From Niveibacterium umoris (lineage in GTDB: Bacteria > Pseudomonadota > Gammaproteobacteria > Burkholderiales > Rhodocyclaceae): 64,000 nt of DNA. The notes under the pieces are model-generated. The model saw nothing but the letters and a program-made list of their open reading frames with translations, had not been told where the DNA came from and did no database searches. Positions within the stretch are counted from its first letter, which is position 1; each line of letters begins with the position of its first letter. Position numbers and translations under genes: made by a program. Below, piece by piece: positions 26,650 through 36,757 of the stretch. The stretch lies in contig NZ_JACIET010000005.1 of NCBI RefSeq assembly GCF_014197015.1, forward strand, positions 1-64,000, given 5' to 3'.

Positions 26650-29115
26650 TCAGCCGAGCACGACATCGACGCTGTGCGTGCTACCGTCGCCGACCACCGG
26701 AATCGGTTTTGTCGGGTCGATTTCAGTGCCATTGAGGCGTAGCGCCTTCACCCCCTTGCTGACGCCATCCGGGTTGCGCACGGTGATGGCGTAGGTGTCA
26801 CCCCGGAAGCGGCGGGTGACGGTGAAGCCGGGCCAGTCCTTCGGGATGCAGGGGGCGACGCGCAGGCCGGCGTAGTCCGGCTTGATGCCGAGCAGCCCTT
26901 GGCTGACGACGACGAAGGTCCAGGCCGCGGTACCGGTGAGCCAGTTGTTCTTGGCTTCGCCAAAGCAGGGCGCATCCTTGCCGGCGATCATCTGGGCATA
27001 GACGTAGGGCTCGCCGCGGTAGGTGTCGATCTGGTCCTGCTTGGCCGAGGGGCAGATCGAGAGGTAGTACTCCAGCGCGCGGTCGCCTTCGCCGAGCTGG
27101 CACCAGGCGAGGTGAATCCAGGTGTTGTTGTGGCTGAAGATGCCGGCGTTTTCTTTCACGCCTGGCGGGTAGGAGGTCACCTCGCCTAGCCGCAGATCGT
27201 AGGCGGAGTAGGCCGGCTGCTGCAGCACCACGCCGTTCTTCGTGTAGAGGTGCTGGTGCACCGATTCCATCGCCTGCCGCGCACGGCCGTTGTTGGCGCC
27301 GGCGCCGCCGAGCACGCACCAGCCCTGGCTCTCGATGAAGATCTTGCCTTCGGCGTTGGTGTGCGAACCGACCACCGACCCATCCGCCGCGTAGGCGCGG
27401 GTGTACCAGGCGCCGTCCCAGCTCACGCGTTCCACCGTTTCCAGCATCTCGGCGTAGTGGCCGTGCATCCGCGCGGCGTCGGTGTTGCGATCCAGATGCT
27501 CATAGAGCCCAGCCATTTCGCGCGCGGCGTAGAGGAAGAGGCCGGCGATCATCACCGACTCGGCCTTCGAGTCGCGCACGTCGCCAGCGGTCTGGAAGGA
27601 TTCGTTCGGCTCGGTCGAGAAGCAGTTCAGGTTGAGACAGTCGTTCCAGTCCGCGTGGCCGATCAGCGGCAGGCCGTTGGGGCCGCGCTTCTTCATCGTG
27701 TAGGCGATGGAGGTTTCGAGGTGATCGAGCAGCGTATCGGTGACAACGTTTTCATACGCCTTGTCGGCGTAAGCGCACGGCGCCTGCAGGATCGAGGTAT
27801 CGCCCGATTCCTTGATGTACGCACAGGTTGAGAGCACCAGCCACAGGTGGTCGTCGTAGAAATCGCCGCCGATGTCGGCGTTGCCCTTCTTCGTCAGCGG
27901 CTGGTACTGGTGGTAGCAGGTGCCGTCCGAGAGTTGCGTCGCAGCGATGTCGAGAATGCGTTCGCGCGCGCGGCTCGGGATCATGTGCACGAAGCCGAGC
28001 AGATCCTGGTTCGAGTCGCGGAAGCCCATACCGCGGCCGATGCCGGTTTCGTACATCGAGGCCGAGCGGCTCATGTTGAAGGTGGCCATGCACTGGTACT
28101 GGTTCCAGGTGTTGGCCATGCGCTGGGCGTGCTCGTTCGGGCAGTCGACCTGGAAGTTGCCGAGCAGCGCGTCCCAGTAGGCCTTCAGGTTTGCCAGCGC
28201 AGCATCCACTGCACCGGGCGCCGAGTACTTCTCGACGATCGCGCGGCCGACCGACTTGTTCATCACGAAGGGCGCGTCGAACTTCGGCGCCTCGCCCTGT
28301 TCGACATAGGCGAGTACGAAGGCGAAGGATTCCTCGGCGCCGGGCGCCAGATCCAGATTGATCTGGTGCGAGCCGATCGGGTTCCAGCCGAAGGCGACCG
28401 AGTTGGTGGCCTGGCCGGCGAAGGGTACTTTTGCCTCGTGCAGCCCTTCATGGATGCCGACGAAGGCGTCGCGCGAGGTGTCGAAACCGGCGATCGGCCG
28501 GGTGCAGGCAAACAGCGTGTAGTGGTTGCGGCGCTCGCGGAATTCGGTCTTGTGATAGATCGCCGAACCCTCCACCTCGACCTCGCCGATCGAGTAGGTG
28601 CGCTGGTAGTTCGTCATGTCGTTGAGCGCTTCGAAGAAGCAGAACTCCTGGTAGGAGAACAGCTTCGGCGTCTTGCGCTGTGCCGACTTGTTGCGCACCG
28701 TCACCTTCCACACTTCAAGGTTCTCACCCGGCGGCACGAAGAACAGGGTTTCCACTTCCAGCCCGTCGCGTTCGCCGACGATGCGGGTGTAGCCCAGGCC
28801 GTGGCGGCATTCGTACTTCACGCCCTTGGCCTTGACCGGCTTCCAGCCCGGGTTCCAGACCTCGCCGCCATCATTCACATAGAAGTAGCGGCCACCCAGG
28901 TCGTAGGGCACGTTGTTGTAGCGGTAGCGGGTCAGGCGCCGCAGCTTGGCGTCCTTCCAGAAGCTGTAGCCGCCGGCTGTGTTGGTGCACAGGCCGAAGA
29001 ACTCGTCCTGCCCGAGGTAGTTGAGCCAGGGCAGGGGTGTGTCGGGGCGGGTGATGACGTATTCGCGGGTGGCGTCGTCGAAGTGGCCGTAGGGGGAGGC
29101 GGTTTCGGGTTTCAT
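26650..29115 (-). CDS. GH94 glycoside phosphorylase, cellobiose phosphorylase-like
   Basis: An 821-residue enzyme, the usual length of cellobiose phosphorylase, starting at ATG 29115 (MKPETASPYGHFDD). The N-terminal beta-sandwich holds PLPWLNYLGQDEFFGLCTN; the (alpha/alpha)6 domain holds GRGMGFRDSNQDLLGF, YHQYQPLTKKGNADIGGDFYDD and GHADWNDCLNLNC, whose Asp near 489-492 corresponds to the catalytic acid. It splits a beta-linked disaccharide with phosphate, giving glucose-1-phosphate and free sugar, in the cytoplasm. Cellobiose is the likeliest substrate, but chitobiose and cellodextrins are handled by close relatives. A divergent mutarotase-like gene is adjacent; no sugar transporter is in the window. 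Confidence 0.93.
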   Translation of the reverse strand: MKPETASPYGHFDDATREYVITRPDTPLPWLNYLGQDEFFGLCTNTAGGYSFWKDAKLRRLTRYRYNNVPYDLGGRYFYVNDGGEVWNPGWKPVKAKGVKYECRHGLGYTRIVGERDGLEVETLFFVPPGENLEVWKVTVRNKSAQRKTPKLFSYQEFCFFEALNDMTNYQRTYSIGEVEVEGSAIYHKTEFRERRNHYTLFACTRPIAGFDTSRDAFVGIHEGLHEAKVPFAGQATNSVAFGWNPIGSHQINLDLAPGAEESFAFVLAYVEQGEAPKFDAPFVMNKSVGRAIVEKYSAPGAVDAALANLKAYWDALLGNFQVDCPNEHAQRMANTWNQYQCMATFNMSRSASMYETGIGRGMGFRDSNQDLLGFVHMIPSRARERILDIAATQLSDGTCYHQYQPLTKKGNADIGGDFYDDHLWLVLSTCAYIKESGDTSILQAPCAYADKAYENVVTDTLLDHLETSIAYTMKKRGPNGLPLIGHADWNDCLNLNCFSTEPNESFQTAGDVRDSKAESVMIAGLFLYAAREMAGLYEHLDRNTDAARMHGHYAEMLETVERVSWDGAWYTRAYAADGSVVGSHTNAEGKIFIESQGWCVLGGAGANNGRARQAMESVHQHLYTKNGVVLQQPAYSAYDLRLGEVTSYPPGVKENAGIFSHNNTWIHLAWCQLGEGDRALEYYLSICPSAKQDQIDTYRGEPYVYAQMIAGKDAPCFGEAKNNWLTGTAAWTFVVVSQGLLGIKPDYAGLRVAPCIPKDWPGFTVTRRFRGDTYAITVRNPDGVSKGVKALRLNGTEIDPTKPIPVVGDGSTHSVDVVLG

Positions 29116-29147
29116 GGTGGTTTCCGACGGGCTGGCCGATTGCTCTG

Positions 29148-29164
29148 GCGACCGGATCGGTCGC
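29148..29164. promoter_or_regulatory. Palindrome upstream of the GH94 gene, candidate operator
   Basis: GCGACCG-gat-CGGTCGC, seven-base perfect arms with a three-base spacer, 33 bp before the GH94 ATG in the divergent interval with the mutarotase-like gene. A LacI- or GntR-type operator would fit the position, but no such regulator is adjacent. Confidence 0.35.
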
Positions 29165-29386
29165 GGTACGCAAAGGGGGCGGCACGGCCCGAAAATCGAA
29201 GGAGCAGGCAGTGGGTAAGGGTTCAGTTGCTGCGCATTCTGGCGCATGAAAGCGCGTGGCAAACCGCTGCAACCCAGTAAATCCGGGGTTTGTGCAAGGA
29301 ATGGAAAGGAAGGGCAATTCACGCGTCATCGCCGACGGCATCATCCGCTCGGTCGCCCGAAGGGGCGTTTAGACGGAGCTTTGACG

Positions 29387-30241
29387 GTGCCCGGTGCAAT
29401 CCAGTTAGGGGTCGGCGATCGGCTGATCCAGCTGTGCAATGGAAACGCCAGCCTCGTGATCGACGCGGCGCAGGGTGGACGGATCGTCTCGCTGAGATGC
29501 GAGGGCGGCGAAGTGCTCGCTCAGCCAGCGGACCACCCCGAAAACTTCGGCTCGACCTTCTGGGATGCGCCTCAATCGATGTGGGGCTGGCCGCCGCGGG
29601 CGGTGCTCGATAGCGGGCCTTACCTGTCCGAAATCCTGCCGTGCGGCGTGTTGCTGACGAGCGCGCGCGACCCGGTTAGCGGCCTGCGCTTCTCGAAGCG
29701 GATCGAGCGCGGTGTGAACGGCGACGGTTTCATCATCGAATATGGCATCCGCAACGAAGGCGCTCTCGCCGTGCAGGTGGGGCCGTGGGAAGTGACACGG
29801 GTGCCGGGCGGGCTCAGCTTCTATGCTGCCGGACCCGATGCAAAGGTGCCGGTCTCGGCGCTGGACACGGTTCGAGATGAGGCCGGCGTCGTCTGGTACG
29901 AGTTCGACCGCAGCGCGCTCGAAACCGGGCGCAAGCATTTCGGTGCCGCCGCCCAAGGTTGGCTGGCGCATGTCACGCCCAGCCGCCGGCTCTTCGTCAA
30001 ATCGTTCGATCGGCTCGATCTCGCCGCGTGCGCACCGACCCACGCTCCGATCGAGATCTGGGGGCAGGACGGGGGTGCCTACGTCGAACTCGAAAACCAT
30101 GGACCTTACCAAACCTTGCAGACCGGAGAATCCTTGCGCTACCCCGTCATGTGGCGGGCCTGCGCGTTGCCCGAAGGTCTCGCGGTCGAATCCGGCTGCG
30201 GCGCGCTGGTCGCGCTGGCGCGCAGCATGGCTGCCTGCTAG
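29387..30241 (+). CDS. Galactose-mutarotase-like fold protein (DUF4380-type)
   Basis: A 284-residue protein without signal peptide. I chose the GTG at 29387 because GGAG lies eight bases upstream (29375-29378) and the family-like part begins right after it (AIQLGVGDRLIQLCNGNASLVIDAAQGG in two strands). Motifs such as GGRIVSLRCEGGEVL, FWDAPQSMWGWPP, GPWEVTRVPGGLSFY and a terminal LRYPVMWRA suggest the large beta-sandwich of aldose-1-epimerase-like proteins, best fitting DUF4380. It diverges from the GH94 gene and may act on its sugar product. Enzymatic activity is unproven. Confidence 0.75.
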   Translation: MPGAIQLGVGDRLIQLCNGNASLVIDAAQGGRIVSLRCEGGEVLAQPADHPENFGSTFWDAPQSMWGWPPRAVLDSGPYLSEILPCGVLLTSARDPVSGLRFSKRIERGVNGDGFIIEYGIRNEGALAVQVGPWEVTRVPGGLSFYAAGPDAKVPVSALDTVRDEAGVVWYEFDRSALETGRKHFGAAAQGWLAHVTPSRRLFVKSFDRLDLAACAPTHAPIEIWGQDGGAYVELENHGPYQTLQTGESLRYPVMWRACALPEGLAVESGCGALVALARSMAAC

Positions 30242-30318
30242 CGCCGCGGCGCGCGCGCCACGATGGGTGTAGTCGGGATCCCGCAATCCTCTGCGGCTGT
30301 GCTCGTAAGGTCTACGGC

Positions 30319-31194
30319 TTACTTCGGTGGTTCAGGTGGGCGGCCGGGGAAGTACTGACGATGGATCGCGTCGTACCGGCCCGTCGTTCGCGCCGTCGCG
30401 AGTGCATTGCGCCAAGCTTCGACGACGCTATCGGTGGTTCGCGTTGAGAACCCGAAATACAACTCAGAAGTGTAGAGCTGAACTTCGGAACGTTCGAACA
30501 GGTCCGGATTGAGGCCCGCGTCCCGGGCCGCTGTCGGAAACACCGCCTCGCTCATCGGGGTGGCATCAACGCGTCCTGCGGCGAGCATCTTGAGTGTCTG
30601 CGTCTGAGTATCGCTGGCGTTCAGATTGGTGAAGCCCATGGCCTGCAGAACACTGTGATCGCGGTTGCCCCGATGCACACCGATCGCTACATCGTGCAAG
30701 TCGGCGAGCGTGTTCGCCTTTGGCCGCAGATCACGCCTGACGTAGAAGAACACCTGGCTCTTAAAGACGGGGCCGACCCATTTGAAATCGGCCTCCCGGT
30801 CTGGGCATCGCGCGAGCAACAAGAAGCTGTTCTGAGGGTTCTCCGCGCTGACAGTAAGCAGCGCACGTTTAAACGGAAACATTTCGATCTGCGCGCAAAG
30901 TCCGCGTCGATCGCAAATATCTCGAACAAGGGCGATTGCGAAGCCGTCTAGATGGCCACCTTCTTCATGGGCGAAGGGGGGAAGGTCATGCGCGTAATAA
31001 AAGAAGGAATCGCCCGCAATGCAGAGCGAGCAAAGGCAGACAAGTGCACCTACGGAGACAGCATGTGCCAGCGCCCGCAGGTAACGTTTCAATGGATGGT
31101 CGGTCGGGCGTGTTCTTGGTCCGAGAGCCGCACCTTGAAATCGGTCGATGCGAGCACGGGCTTGACGACGCCTAGACGCGAACGCGGCCTCCAT
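30319..31194 (-). CDS. Periplasmic solute-binding protein, SBP_bac_3-like
   Basis: A periplasmic-binding-protein-like protein: a hydrophobic segment (AVSVGALVCLCSLCIAG), then YYAHDLPPFAHEEGGHLDGFAIALVRDIC and MFPFKRALLTVSAEN, ADFKWVGPVFKSQVFFYVRRD, and a final GRYDAIHRQYFPG. ATG 31194 has a GGAGAG site but leaves about 40 residues before the signal segment; a TTG at 31092 would place the signal at the start. Base composition is visibly lower in GC than the neighbours, a possible sign of recent acquisition. No ABC transporter genes are adjacent, so it is either an orphan binding protein or a stand-alone sensor. Confidence 0.8.
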   Translation of the reverse strand: MEAAFASRRRQARARIDRFQGAALGPRTRPTDHPLKRYLRALAHAVSVGALVCLCSLCIAGDSFFYYAHDLPPFAHEEGGHLDGFAIALVRDICDRRGLCAQIEMFPFKRALLTVSAENPQNSFLLLARCPDREADFKWVGPVFKSQVFFYVRRDLRPKANTLADLHDVAIGVHRGNRDHSVLQAMGFTNLNASDTQTQTLKMLAAGRVDATPMSEAVFPTAARDAGLNPDLFERSEVQLYTSELYFGFSTRTTDSVVEAWRNALATARTTGRYDAIHRQYFPGRPPEPPK

Positions 31195-31310
31195 AACGCT
31201 CTCCGAAGTACACAAGCGTCGACAGATTGTCCGGCGCTCATACTTAAGATAGGAACGTGGTTGGCCCTACGCCTTGACTCAGCGCAATACTGCGCAGCCG
31301 ATGCGCTAAG

Positions 31311-32714
31311 TTAGCCGAAGTAGGCGACAGTGTTTCGCTGTGCCGGCGGATTCTTGGCGAAGTAGCGTTTGATGCCCCGCAGGATCGCTTCGGCCATCTT
31401 GTCCTGGTAGGCCTCATCCTTCAGCCGCAACTCTTCTTCCGGGTTTGAGATGAAGGCGGTTTCTACGAGGATGGACGGGATGTCCGGTGCCTTGAGCACG
31501 GCAAAACCGGCCTGCTCGATCTGGCCCTTGTGCAGCTGGTTGATGCCGCCCAGTTCGCCGAGCACCGCGCGGCCGAGCTTGGCACTGTCCTGCATCGTCG
31601 CGGTTTGCGACAGGTCGAGAAGCGTGCGGGCGAGCAGGGCGTCCTTGACGCCGATGTTCACGCCACCGACGAGGTCGGCCGCGTTTTCTTTCTGCGCCAG
31701 CCAGCGCGCCGCGGTGCTCGACGCGCCTTTGTCCGACAGCACGAAGACCGAGCTGCCGCGAGCGTCGGGCTTGATGAAGGCGTCGGCGTGGATCGACACG
31801 AAGAGATCGGCTTGTACCGCGCGGGCTTTCGCGACACGCTGACCGAGCGGCACGAAGAAATCGTCGTCACGGGTGAGCATGCCGCGCAGCAGCGGGTCGG
31901 CGTCGATCTTCGCCTTGAGGCGGCGGCCGATCGCCAGCGTTACATTCTTTTCGAAGGTGCCACCGCGCCCGACGGCCCCGGGGTCTTCGCCGCCGTGGCC
32001 CGGATCGATGGCGATCGTTGCCAGGCGGGTGACCTGTCCCTTGCCGCCGCGGTGTTTGCGGTCGGCCGGGCTGACCTCCTCCTTGTTATCGACCGGTGCC
32101 GGCTTGGCCGGATCGGTGCCCTGAACCGGCGCGGAGGACGCCGCTTCGGGTTGTACTGCGGGTTTGCCGGGATCGGTCACCGGGCGAGTCGGCGAGGCGC
32201 CGTTGCCACCCGCCGCGGCAATCGGATCGGGTTTTTCGATCAGCGCCAGCAGCGGGTCGACCGGTTCCGCCGGGTAGAGGTCCAGCACCAGCCGGTGGCC
32301 ATACTGGCCGACGGGTTCGAGGGTGAAGACCTGCGGCTTGACCTCGTTCTTGAGTTCGATGACCAGCCGCACGACGCCGGGGCGGTTGCGACCGGCACGA
32401 ATGAGTTTGATGTAGGGGTCGGTTTCGGTGATCTTGCCTGGCAGGCTCTGGATCACGCTGTTGAACTCGGCGCCTTCGAGGTCGATGACCAGGCGCTCCG
32501 GGTTCTTGACGATCTGGTGTGCGAACTTGAGCTTGTCGCGGCCTTCCAGCGTGACGCGGGTGTAGTCCTGCGACGGCCACACGCGCACCGCGAGGATGCT
32601 GGTTTCGGCGGCGAAACCGACGCGCGACACCAGCAAGGTCATCGCGGCGCCGCCCAGCTTCAGGAAGCGGCGTCGCGGCATCAGCTGCCCGGTAGCGTGA
32701 TCCGGCTCAGACAT
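31311..32714 (-). CDS. amiC: N-acetylmuramoyl-L-alanine amidase, AmiC type
   Basis: A 467-residue periplasmic cell-wall amidase. It has a Tat signal (PRRRFLKLGG), an AMIN domain for septal targeting (about 40-155), a Pro/Ala/Lys-rich linker and an Amidase_3 zinc domain with IDPGHGGEDPGA, the Glu of TFEKNVTLAI, FVSIHADAF and SILVETAFISNPEEE. It splits septal peptidoglycan in daughter-cell separation. Start choice is open: ATG 32714 has a strong GGGGGA site, while ATG 32681 forms TGATG with the tsaE stop. Placement behind tsaE is conserved in proteobacteria. Confidence 0.96.
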   Translation of the reverse strand: MSEPDHATGQLMPRRRFLKLGGAAMTLLVSRVGFAAETSILAVRVWPSQDYTRVTLEGRDKLKFAHQIVKNPERLVIDLEGAEFNSVIQSLPGKITETDPYIKLIRAGRNRPGVVRLVIELKNEVKPQVFTLEPVGQYGHRLVLDLYPAEPVDPLLALIEKPDPIAAAGGNGASPTRPVTDPGKPAVQPEAASSAPVQGTDPAKPAPVDNKEEVSPADRKHRGGKGQVTRLATIAIDPGHGGEDPGAVGRGGTFEKNVTLAIGRRLKAKIDADPLLRGMLTRDDDFFVPLGQRVAKARAVQADLFVSIHADAFIKPDARGSSVFVLSDKGASSTAARWLAQKENAADLVGGVNIGVKDALLARTLLDLSQTATMQDSAKLGRAVLGELGGINQLHKGQIEQAGFAVLKAPDIPSILVETAFISNPEEELRLKDEAYQDKMAEAILRGIKRYFAKNPPAQRNTVAYFG

Positions 32715-33169
32715 GCGTCCCCCCGTTCGCTGCGTGCGCGAAGCCGCGCAAGTCGCCCATCGCCTTCGGGTTCGAGGCTGATTTCAAGATCGGCGGGCGG
32801 CACGAATGGTGCGCCTTTGTCTGGCCATTCGACCAGGCAAACGCCCTGCTCGCCGAAGTACTCCTCAAGCCCTGCATCGACAAATTCTTCCGGGTCCGTG
32901 AACCGATAAAAATCAAAGTGATACAAGTTTAAATTAGAAATAGCATAAGGTTCAATCAAGGTATAGGTCGGACTGCGTACCGCGCCACGGTGCCCCAGCG
33001 CTTCGAGCAGTCCGCGTACCAGCGTGGTCTTGCCCGCGCCGAGGTCGCCGAGCAGGTAGATCGTCAGCCCGGGTGCGAGGCCCGGCGCGATGGCCGCGCC
33101 CAGCGCGCGGGTCGCGGCCTCGTCGGCGAGCAGGCGGGCGGGATCATTGGAGCGGCTATCATCGGGGCC

Positions 33170-33187
<18 letters not shown>
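32681..33187 (-). CDS. tsaE: tRNA threonylcarbamoyladenosine biosynthesis ATPase TsaE
   Basis: A 168-residue ATPase needed for the t6A37 modification with TsaB, TsaC and TsaD. Motifs: LLGDLGAGKTTLVRGLLEALG (Walker A), VRSPTYTLIEPY, LYHFDFYRF and LVEWPDKG. I start at GTG 33187, seven bases after GGAGAAG; longer in-frame extensions run through queG and are not credible. Its start overlaps that of divergent queG by 18 bp. Part of the gene (about 32905-32965) is unusually AT-rich. Confidence 0.95.
32931..32959 (-). promoter_or_regulatory. Candidate internal promoter inside tsaE
   Basis: On the minus strand TTGATT (32959-32954) and TAATTT (32936-32931) are 17 bases apart within an AT-rich patch of otherwise GC-rich DNA. 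They could drive amiC separately from tsaE. The -10 match is weak, so this is tentative. Confidence 0.25.
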
Positions 33188-34287
<1,100 letters not shown>

Positions 34288-34288
<1 letters not shown>

Positions 34289-34803
34289 TGCGATCGTTCT
34301 CGGACAGTTTGCGGCGGCTGCTGCTATTGGCGTGCCTGCTCGCGGCGGGCAATTCGCCGTTGGCGTGGGCCGATACGCTCAAGCCATTTGAAACGGACGG
34401 CTGCTCGCGCTTTCCGGACGGCACTGCTGCGCAACAGACCTTGTGGCGCGATTGCTGCGTCAGGCACGACGTCGCCTACTGGATTGGCGGCACCGAGAGC
34501 GACCGGCTCGATGCCGACCGGGCACTCGAACAATGCGTTGCGGCAGTGGGGGAGCCCGCGATTGCCACGCTGATGCTGGCCGGCGTTCGCGTCGGCGGTG
34601 GCCCCTATTTTCCGACCTCTTACCGCTGGGGCTACGGCTGGTCCTATCCCTTCACGTACCACGCGCTCGACCGTGACGAGGCCGCGCAAGTGAACGCCGA
34701 ACGCAGCAAGCTCGACGCCCTGCGCGGCGCAGGGGTCAAGTCCGTCCCGGTGCTGCACCGCCTGCTCGCAAAATACGATCTGCTGACGGAGCCTGAACGT
34801 TGA
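34288..34803 (+). CDS. Phospholipase A2-like secreted protein
   Basis: A 171-residue exported protein. The signal peptide (RRLLLLACLLAAGNSPLAWA) is followed by KPFETDGCSRFPDG and then WRDCCVRHDVAYWIGG, which holds the Cys-Cys-x-x-His-Asp core of phospholipase A2 folds. ESDRLDADRALEQCV provides the partner helix. The start shares a base with the queG stop (TGATG), with a GGAGGGG site upstream. Lipid hydrolysis is possible from the motif, but the Ca-binding loop is not obvious, and many bacterial members are untested. Confidence 0.8.
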
Positions 34804-34840
34804 CGTGAAGCCTTGCCCGCGGCGCTCTCGTCCGGGTACG

Positions 34841-35740
34841 TCAGGGCACTTCGTGGCCGGCGGCGGCTTCCCAGATTGCGAACCAGTCCTGCTCGTCCAT
34901 GTTCAGTGTGGTCGCCGCGACGGCGGCGCGGATCGCGTCGATTCGCTGGCTGCCGGTGAGCGGCAGCGGGCGCGACGGGTGGCGCAGGATCCAGGCGTAG
35001 GCGGCGGTTTCAATCGCCACGCCGTGCTGCTGCGCATAGCTGCCGAGTGCGGCGCGCACGCGCTGGGCGTCCGGCGCGTCGCCGAACAGGCGCCCGCCAC
35101 CGAGAGCAGACCAGATCATCGGCGGGGTGCCGAGCGCAATTGCCTGATCGAGCGTCCCGTCGTGCAGGGGGGCGCGATGCAGCGGCGAGAGTTCGATCTG
35201 GTTGGTGACCAGCGGGGTGCGGGCGTTGAGCATCGCGAACTGCGCCGGCGTGAAGTTGGAGACGCCGAAGGCGCGGACCTTGCCCGACTGGCGCAGGCGC
35301 TCGAAGGCTTCCGCGATCTCGTCCGGGTCCATCAGCGGGCTCGGCCGGTGGATCAGCAACAGGTCGATCCAGTCGCTGTGCAATTGCTTCAGAGACGCGT
35401 CGACCGAGGCGAAGATGTGCGCGCGGCTGGTGCGGTAGTGCTTGACCCGGTGTTCCGGGCGATTCGGCGTGGTCAGCGCGATGCCGGTCTTGGTGACCAG
35501 TTCGATGCGGTTGCGCAGGCCCGGTTGCAGCGCGAGCGCTTCGCCGAACAGGGCTTCGACGGTGTAGCCACCGTAGATGTCGGCGTGGTCGAAGGTCGTG
35601 ACGCCCAGATCGAGGCAGCCGCGGATCCAGTCCAGGCGTTGCTGCGGCGACCACTGCCAGTCGGCCATGCGCCAGGCGCCTGCAACGATGCGCGAGAGTT
35701 CGGGGCCGTTCGGGTCGAGGTGGATGCGCGGGCTGATCAC
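34841..35740 (-). CDS. Aldo/keto reductase, YdhF-like
   Basis: A 299-residue NADPH-dependent TIM-barrel oxidoreductase with a GTG start at 35740. It shows FDHADIYGGYTVEALFGEAL (Asp and Tyr of the catalytic set), ELVTKTGI (Lys), DLLLIHRPSPLMD (His), FGVSNFTPAQF and ILRHPSRPLPLTGSQR at the cofactor end. Closest in pattern to E. coli YdhF. The start overlaps the upstream DUF336 gene by four bases (GTGA). Its physiological substrate is unknown. Confidence 0.93.
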   Translation of the reverse strand: MISPRIHLDPNGPELSRIVAGAWRMADWQWSPQQRLDWIRGCLDLGVTTFDHADIYGGYTVEALFGEALALQPGLRNRIELVTKTGIALTTPNRPEHRVKHYRTSRAHIFASVDASLKQLHSDWIDLLLIHRPSPLMDPDEIAEAFERLRQSGKVRAFGVSNFTPAQFAMLNARTPLVTNQIELSPLHRAPLHDGTLDQAIALGTPPMIWSALGGGRLFGDAPDAQRVRAALGSYAQQHGVAIETAAYAWILRHPSRPLPLTGSQRIDAIRAAVAATTLNMDEQDWFAIWEAAAGHEVP

Positions 35741-36165
35741 GATCTGTCTCCAGACTGGGTGTGGATGGCAGCGACACCGATTTCGGCGATCGCGATGTCT
35801 TCTTCTTGGGATAGACCACTGACAGCCACTCCGCCGACGACTGCGCCGCCAACGCGCACCGGCAGGCCGCCGCCCCAGCCGATGTAACGGGTGTCGTCGT
35901 AGTAGCAGAAGTCCCAGCCCTGTTGCTGCGCGGCGCGGCCGACGTCGCCGCTCGGGCTGTCGAGGCGCGCGGCCGTCCAGGCCTTGTTGGTCGCGACACG
36001 CACCGAGGTGGTCTGTACGCCGTCCATGCGTTCGAGGCAGATCAGTTCGCCGCGCATGTCGGCCACCGCCATCACGGCGGCGCGTCTGCGGTTTTCAAGT
36101 TCGCGGCGCATCGCGTCGATGGCGGCGCGTGCGTCGGCGTAGTCCAGCGTGGATTCGGTTCTCAT
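35737..36165 (-). CDS. GlcG/HbpS family protein (DUF336)
   Basis: A 142-residue protein of the GlcG/HbpS fold: LDYADARAAIDAMRREL, AVADMRGELICLERMDG, ATNKAWTAARLDSPS, GWGGGLPVRVGGAVVGGVAVSG and EEDIAIAEIGVAAI. HbpS of Streptomyces binds heme, but most members are untested and the sequence gives no sign of secretion here. It is co-transcribed with the aldo/keto reductase gene and diverges from an HTH regulator. Confidence 0.9.
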   Translation of the reverse strand: MRTESTLDYADARAAIDAMRRELENRRRAAVMAVADMRGELICLERMDGVQTTSVRVATNKAWTAARLDSPSGDVGRAAQQQGWDFCYYDDTRYIGWGGGLPVRVGGAVVGGVAVSGLSQEEDIAIAEIGVAAIHTQSGDRS

Positions 36166-36248
36166 TGGAGTTTTGTAATGAAGTACGAGATTGCGTACGA
36201 TGGTGCGAGTCTAGTCGCGTTTCATGTGGCTCGCAACATGGTGCGTTA

Positions 36249-36707
36249 ATGTCGAACCAAAGTACGAATTCGCCGGCGGACGAGGGTTTCTCCGCAAGGC
36301 TGCGCGAACTGATCGGCGATACGCCGGTGGCCGCCTTTGCGCGCCGCGTCGGCGTGTCCGAGGCGCTGATCCGCAAGTACCTCGCAGGCTCCGAACCTGG
36401 TTTGGCGAAGGCCAATCAGATTGCCCGCGCCGCAAACTGTTCGCTCGAATGGCTGGCGACGGGGGCGGGCTACCGTTACCGGCAGGCCGAAGTCGTGGAC
36501 ATGGCGGCGCTGGAGTGCGCGATCCGGCTCACTGTAAAGCAGTTGGGGGCGCGCGAAATTTCGGTGACCGACGAAGCTGCGATGAAGCTGATCGTGGCGC
36601 TCTACCAGTACCTGCGCACCACCAAGCAGGCCGACGGCAGTTTCGACATCGCCGCTGCCGAAAGCTTTGCCGGCTACCTCGGCGGCGTGTGCGGCGTTTC
36701 TGCCTGA
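36249..36707 (+). CDS. Cro/CI-type helix-turn-helix regulator
   Basis: A 152-residue protein. Residues about 12-75 form an XRE-type helix-turn-helix (FSARLRELIGDTPVAAFARRVGVSEALIRKYLAG in two helices, then LAKANQIARAANCSLEWLATG). The rest is a small helical domain (AALECAIRLTVKQLGAREISVT and beyond) without a LexA-like protease motif. It resembles short repressor-like regulators common in beta- and gammaproteobacteria. Its start region and the divergent DUF336 gene are 83 bp apart and contain two direct gtacga elements, possible binding sites. Confidence 0.82.
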   Translation: MSNQSTNSPADEGFSARLRELIGDTPVAAFARRVGVSEALIRKYLAGSEPGLAKANQIARAANCSLEWLATGAGYRYRQAEVVDMAALECAIRLTVKQLGAREISVTDEAAMKLIVALYQYLRTTKQADGSFDIAAAESFAGYLGGVCGVSA

Positions 36708-36757
36708 CTGCCGCGCGGCTATGATGCGCGCTTCGCGATTCTTCAGTCCCAGTCATC

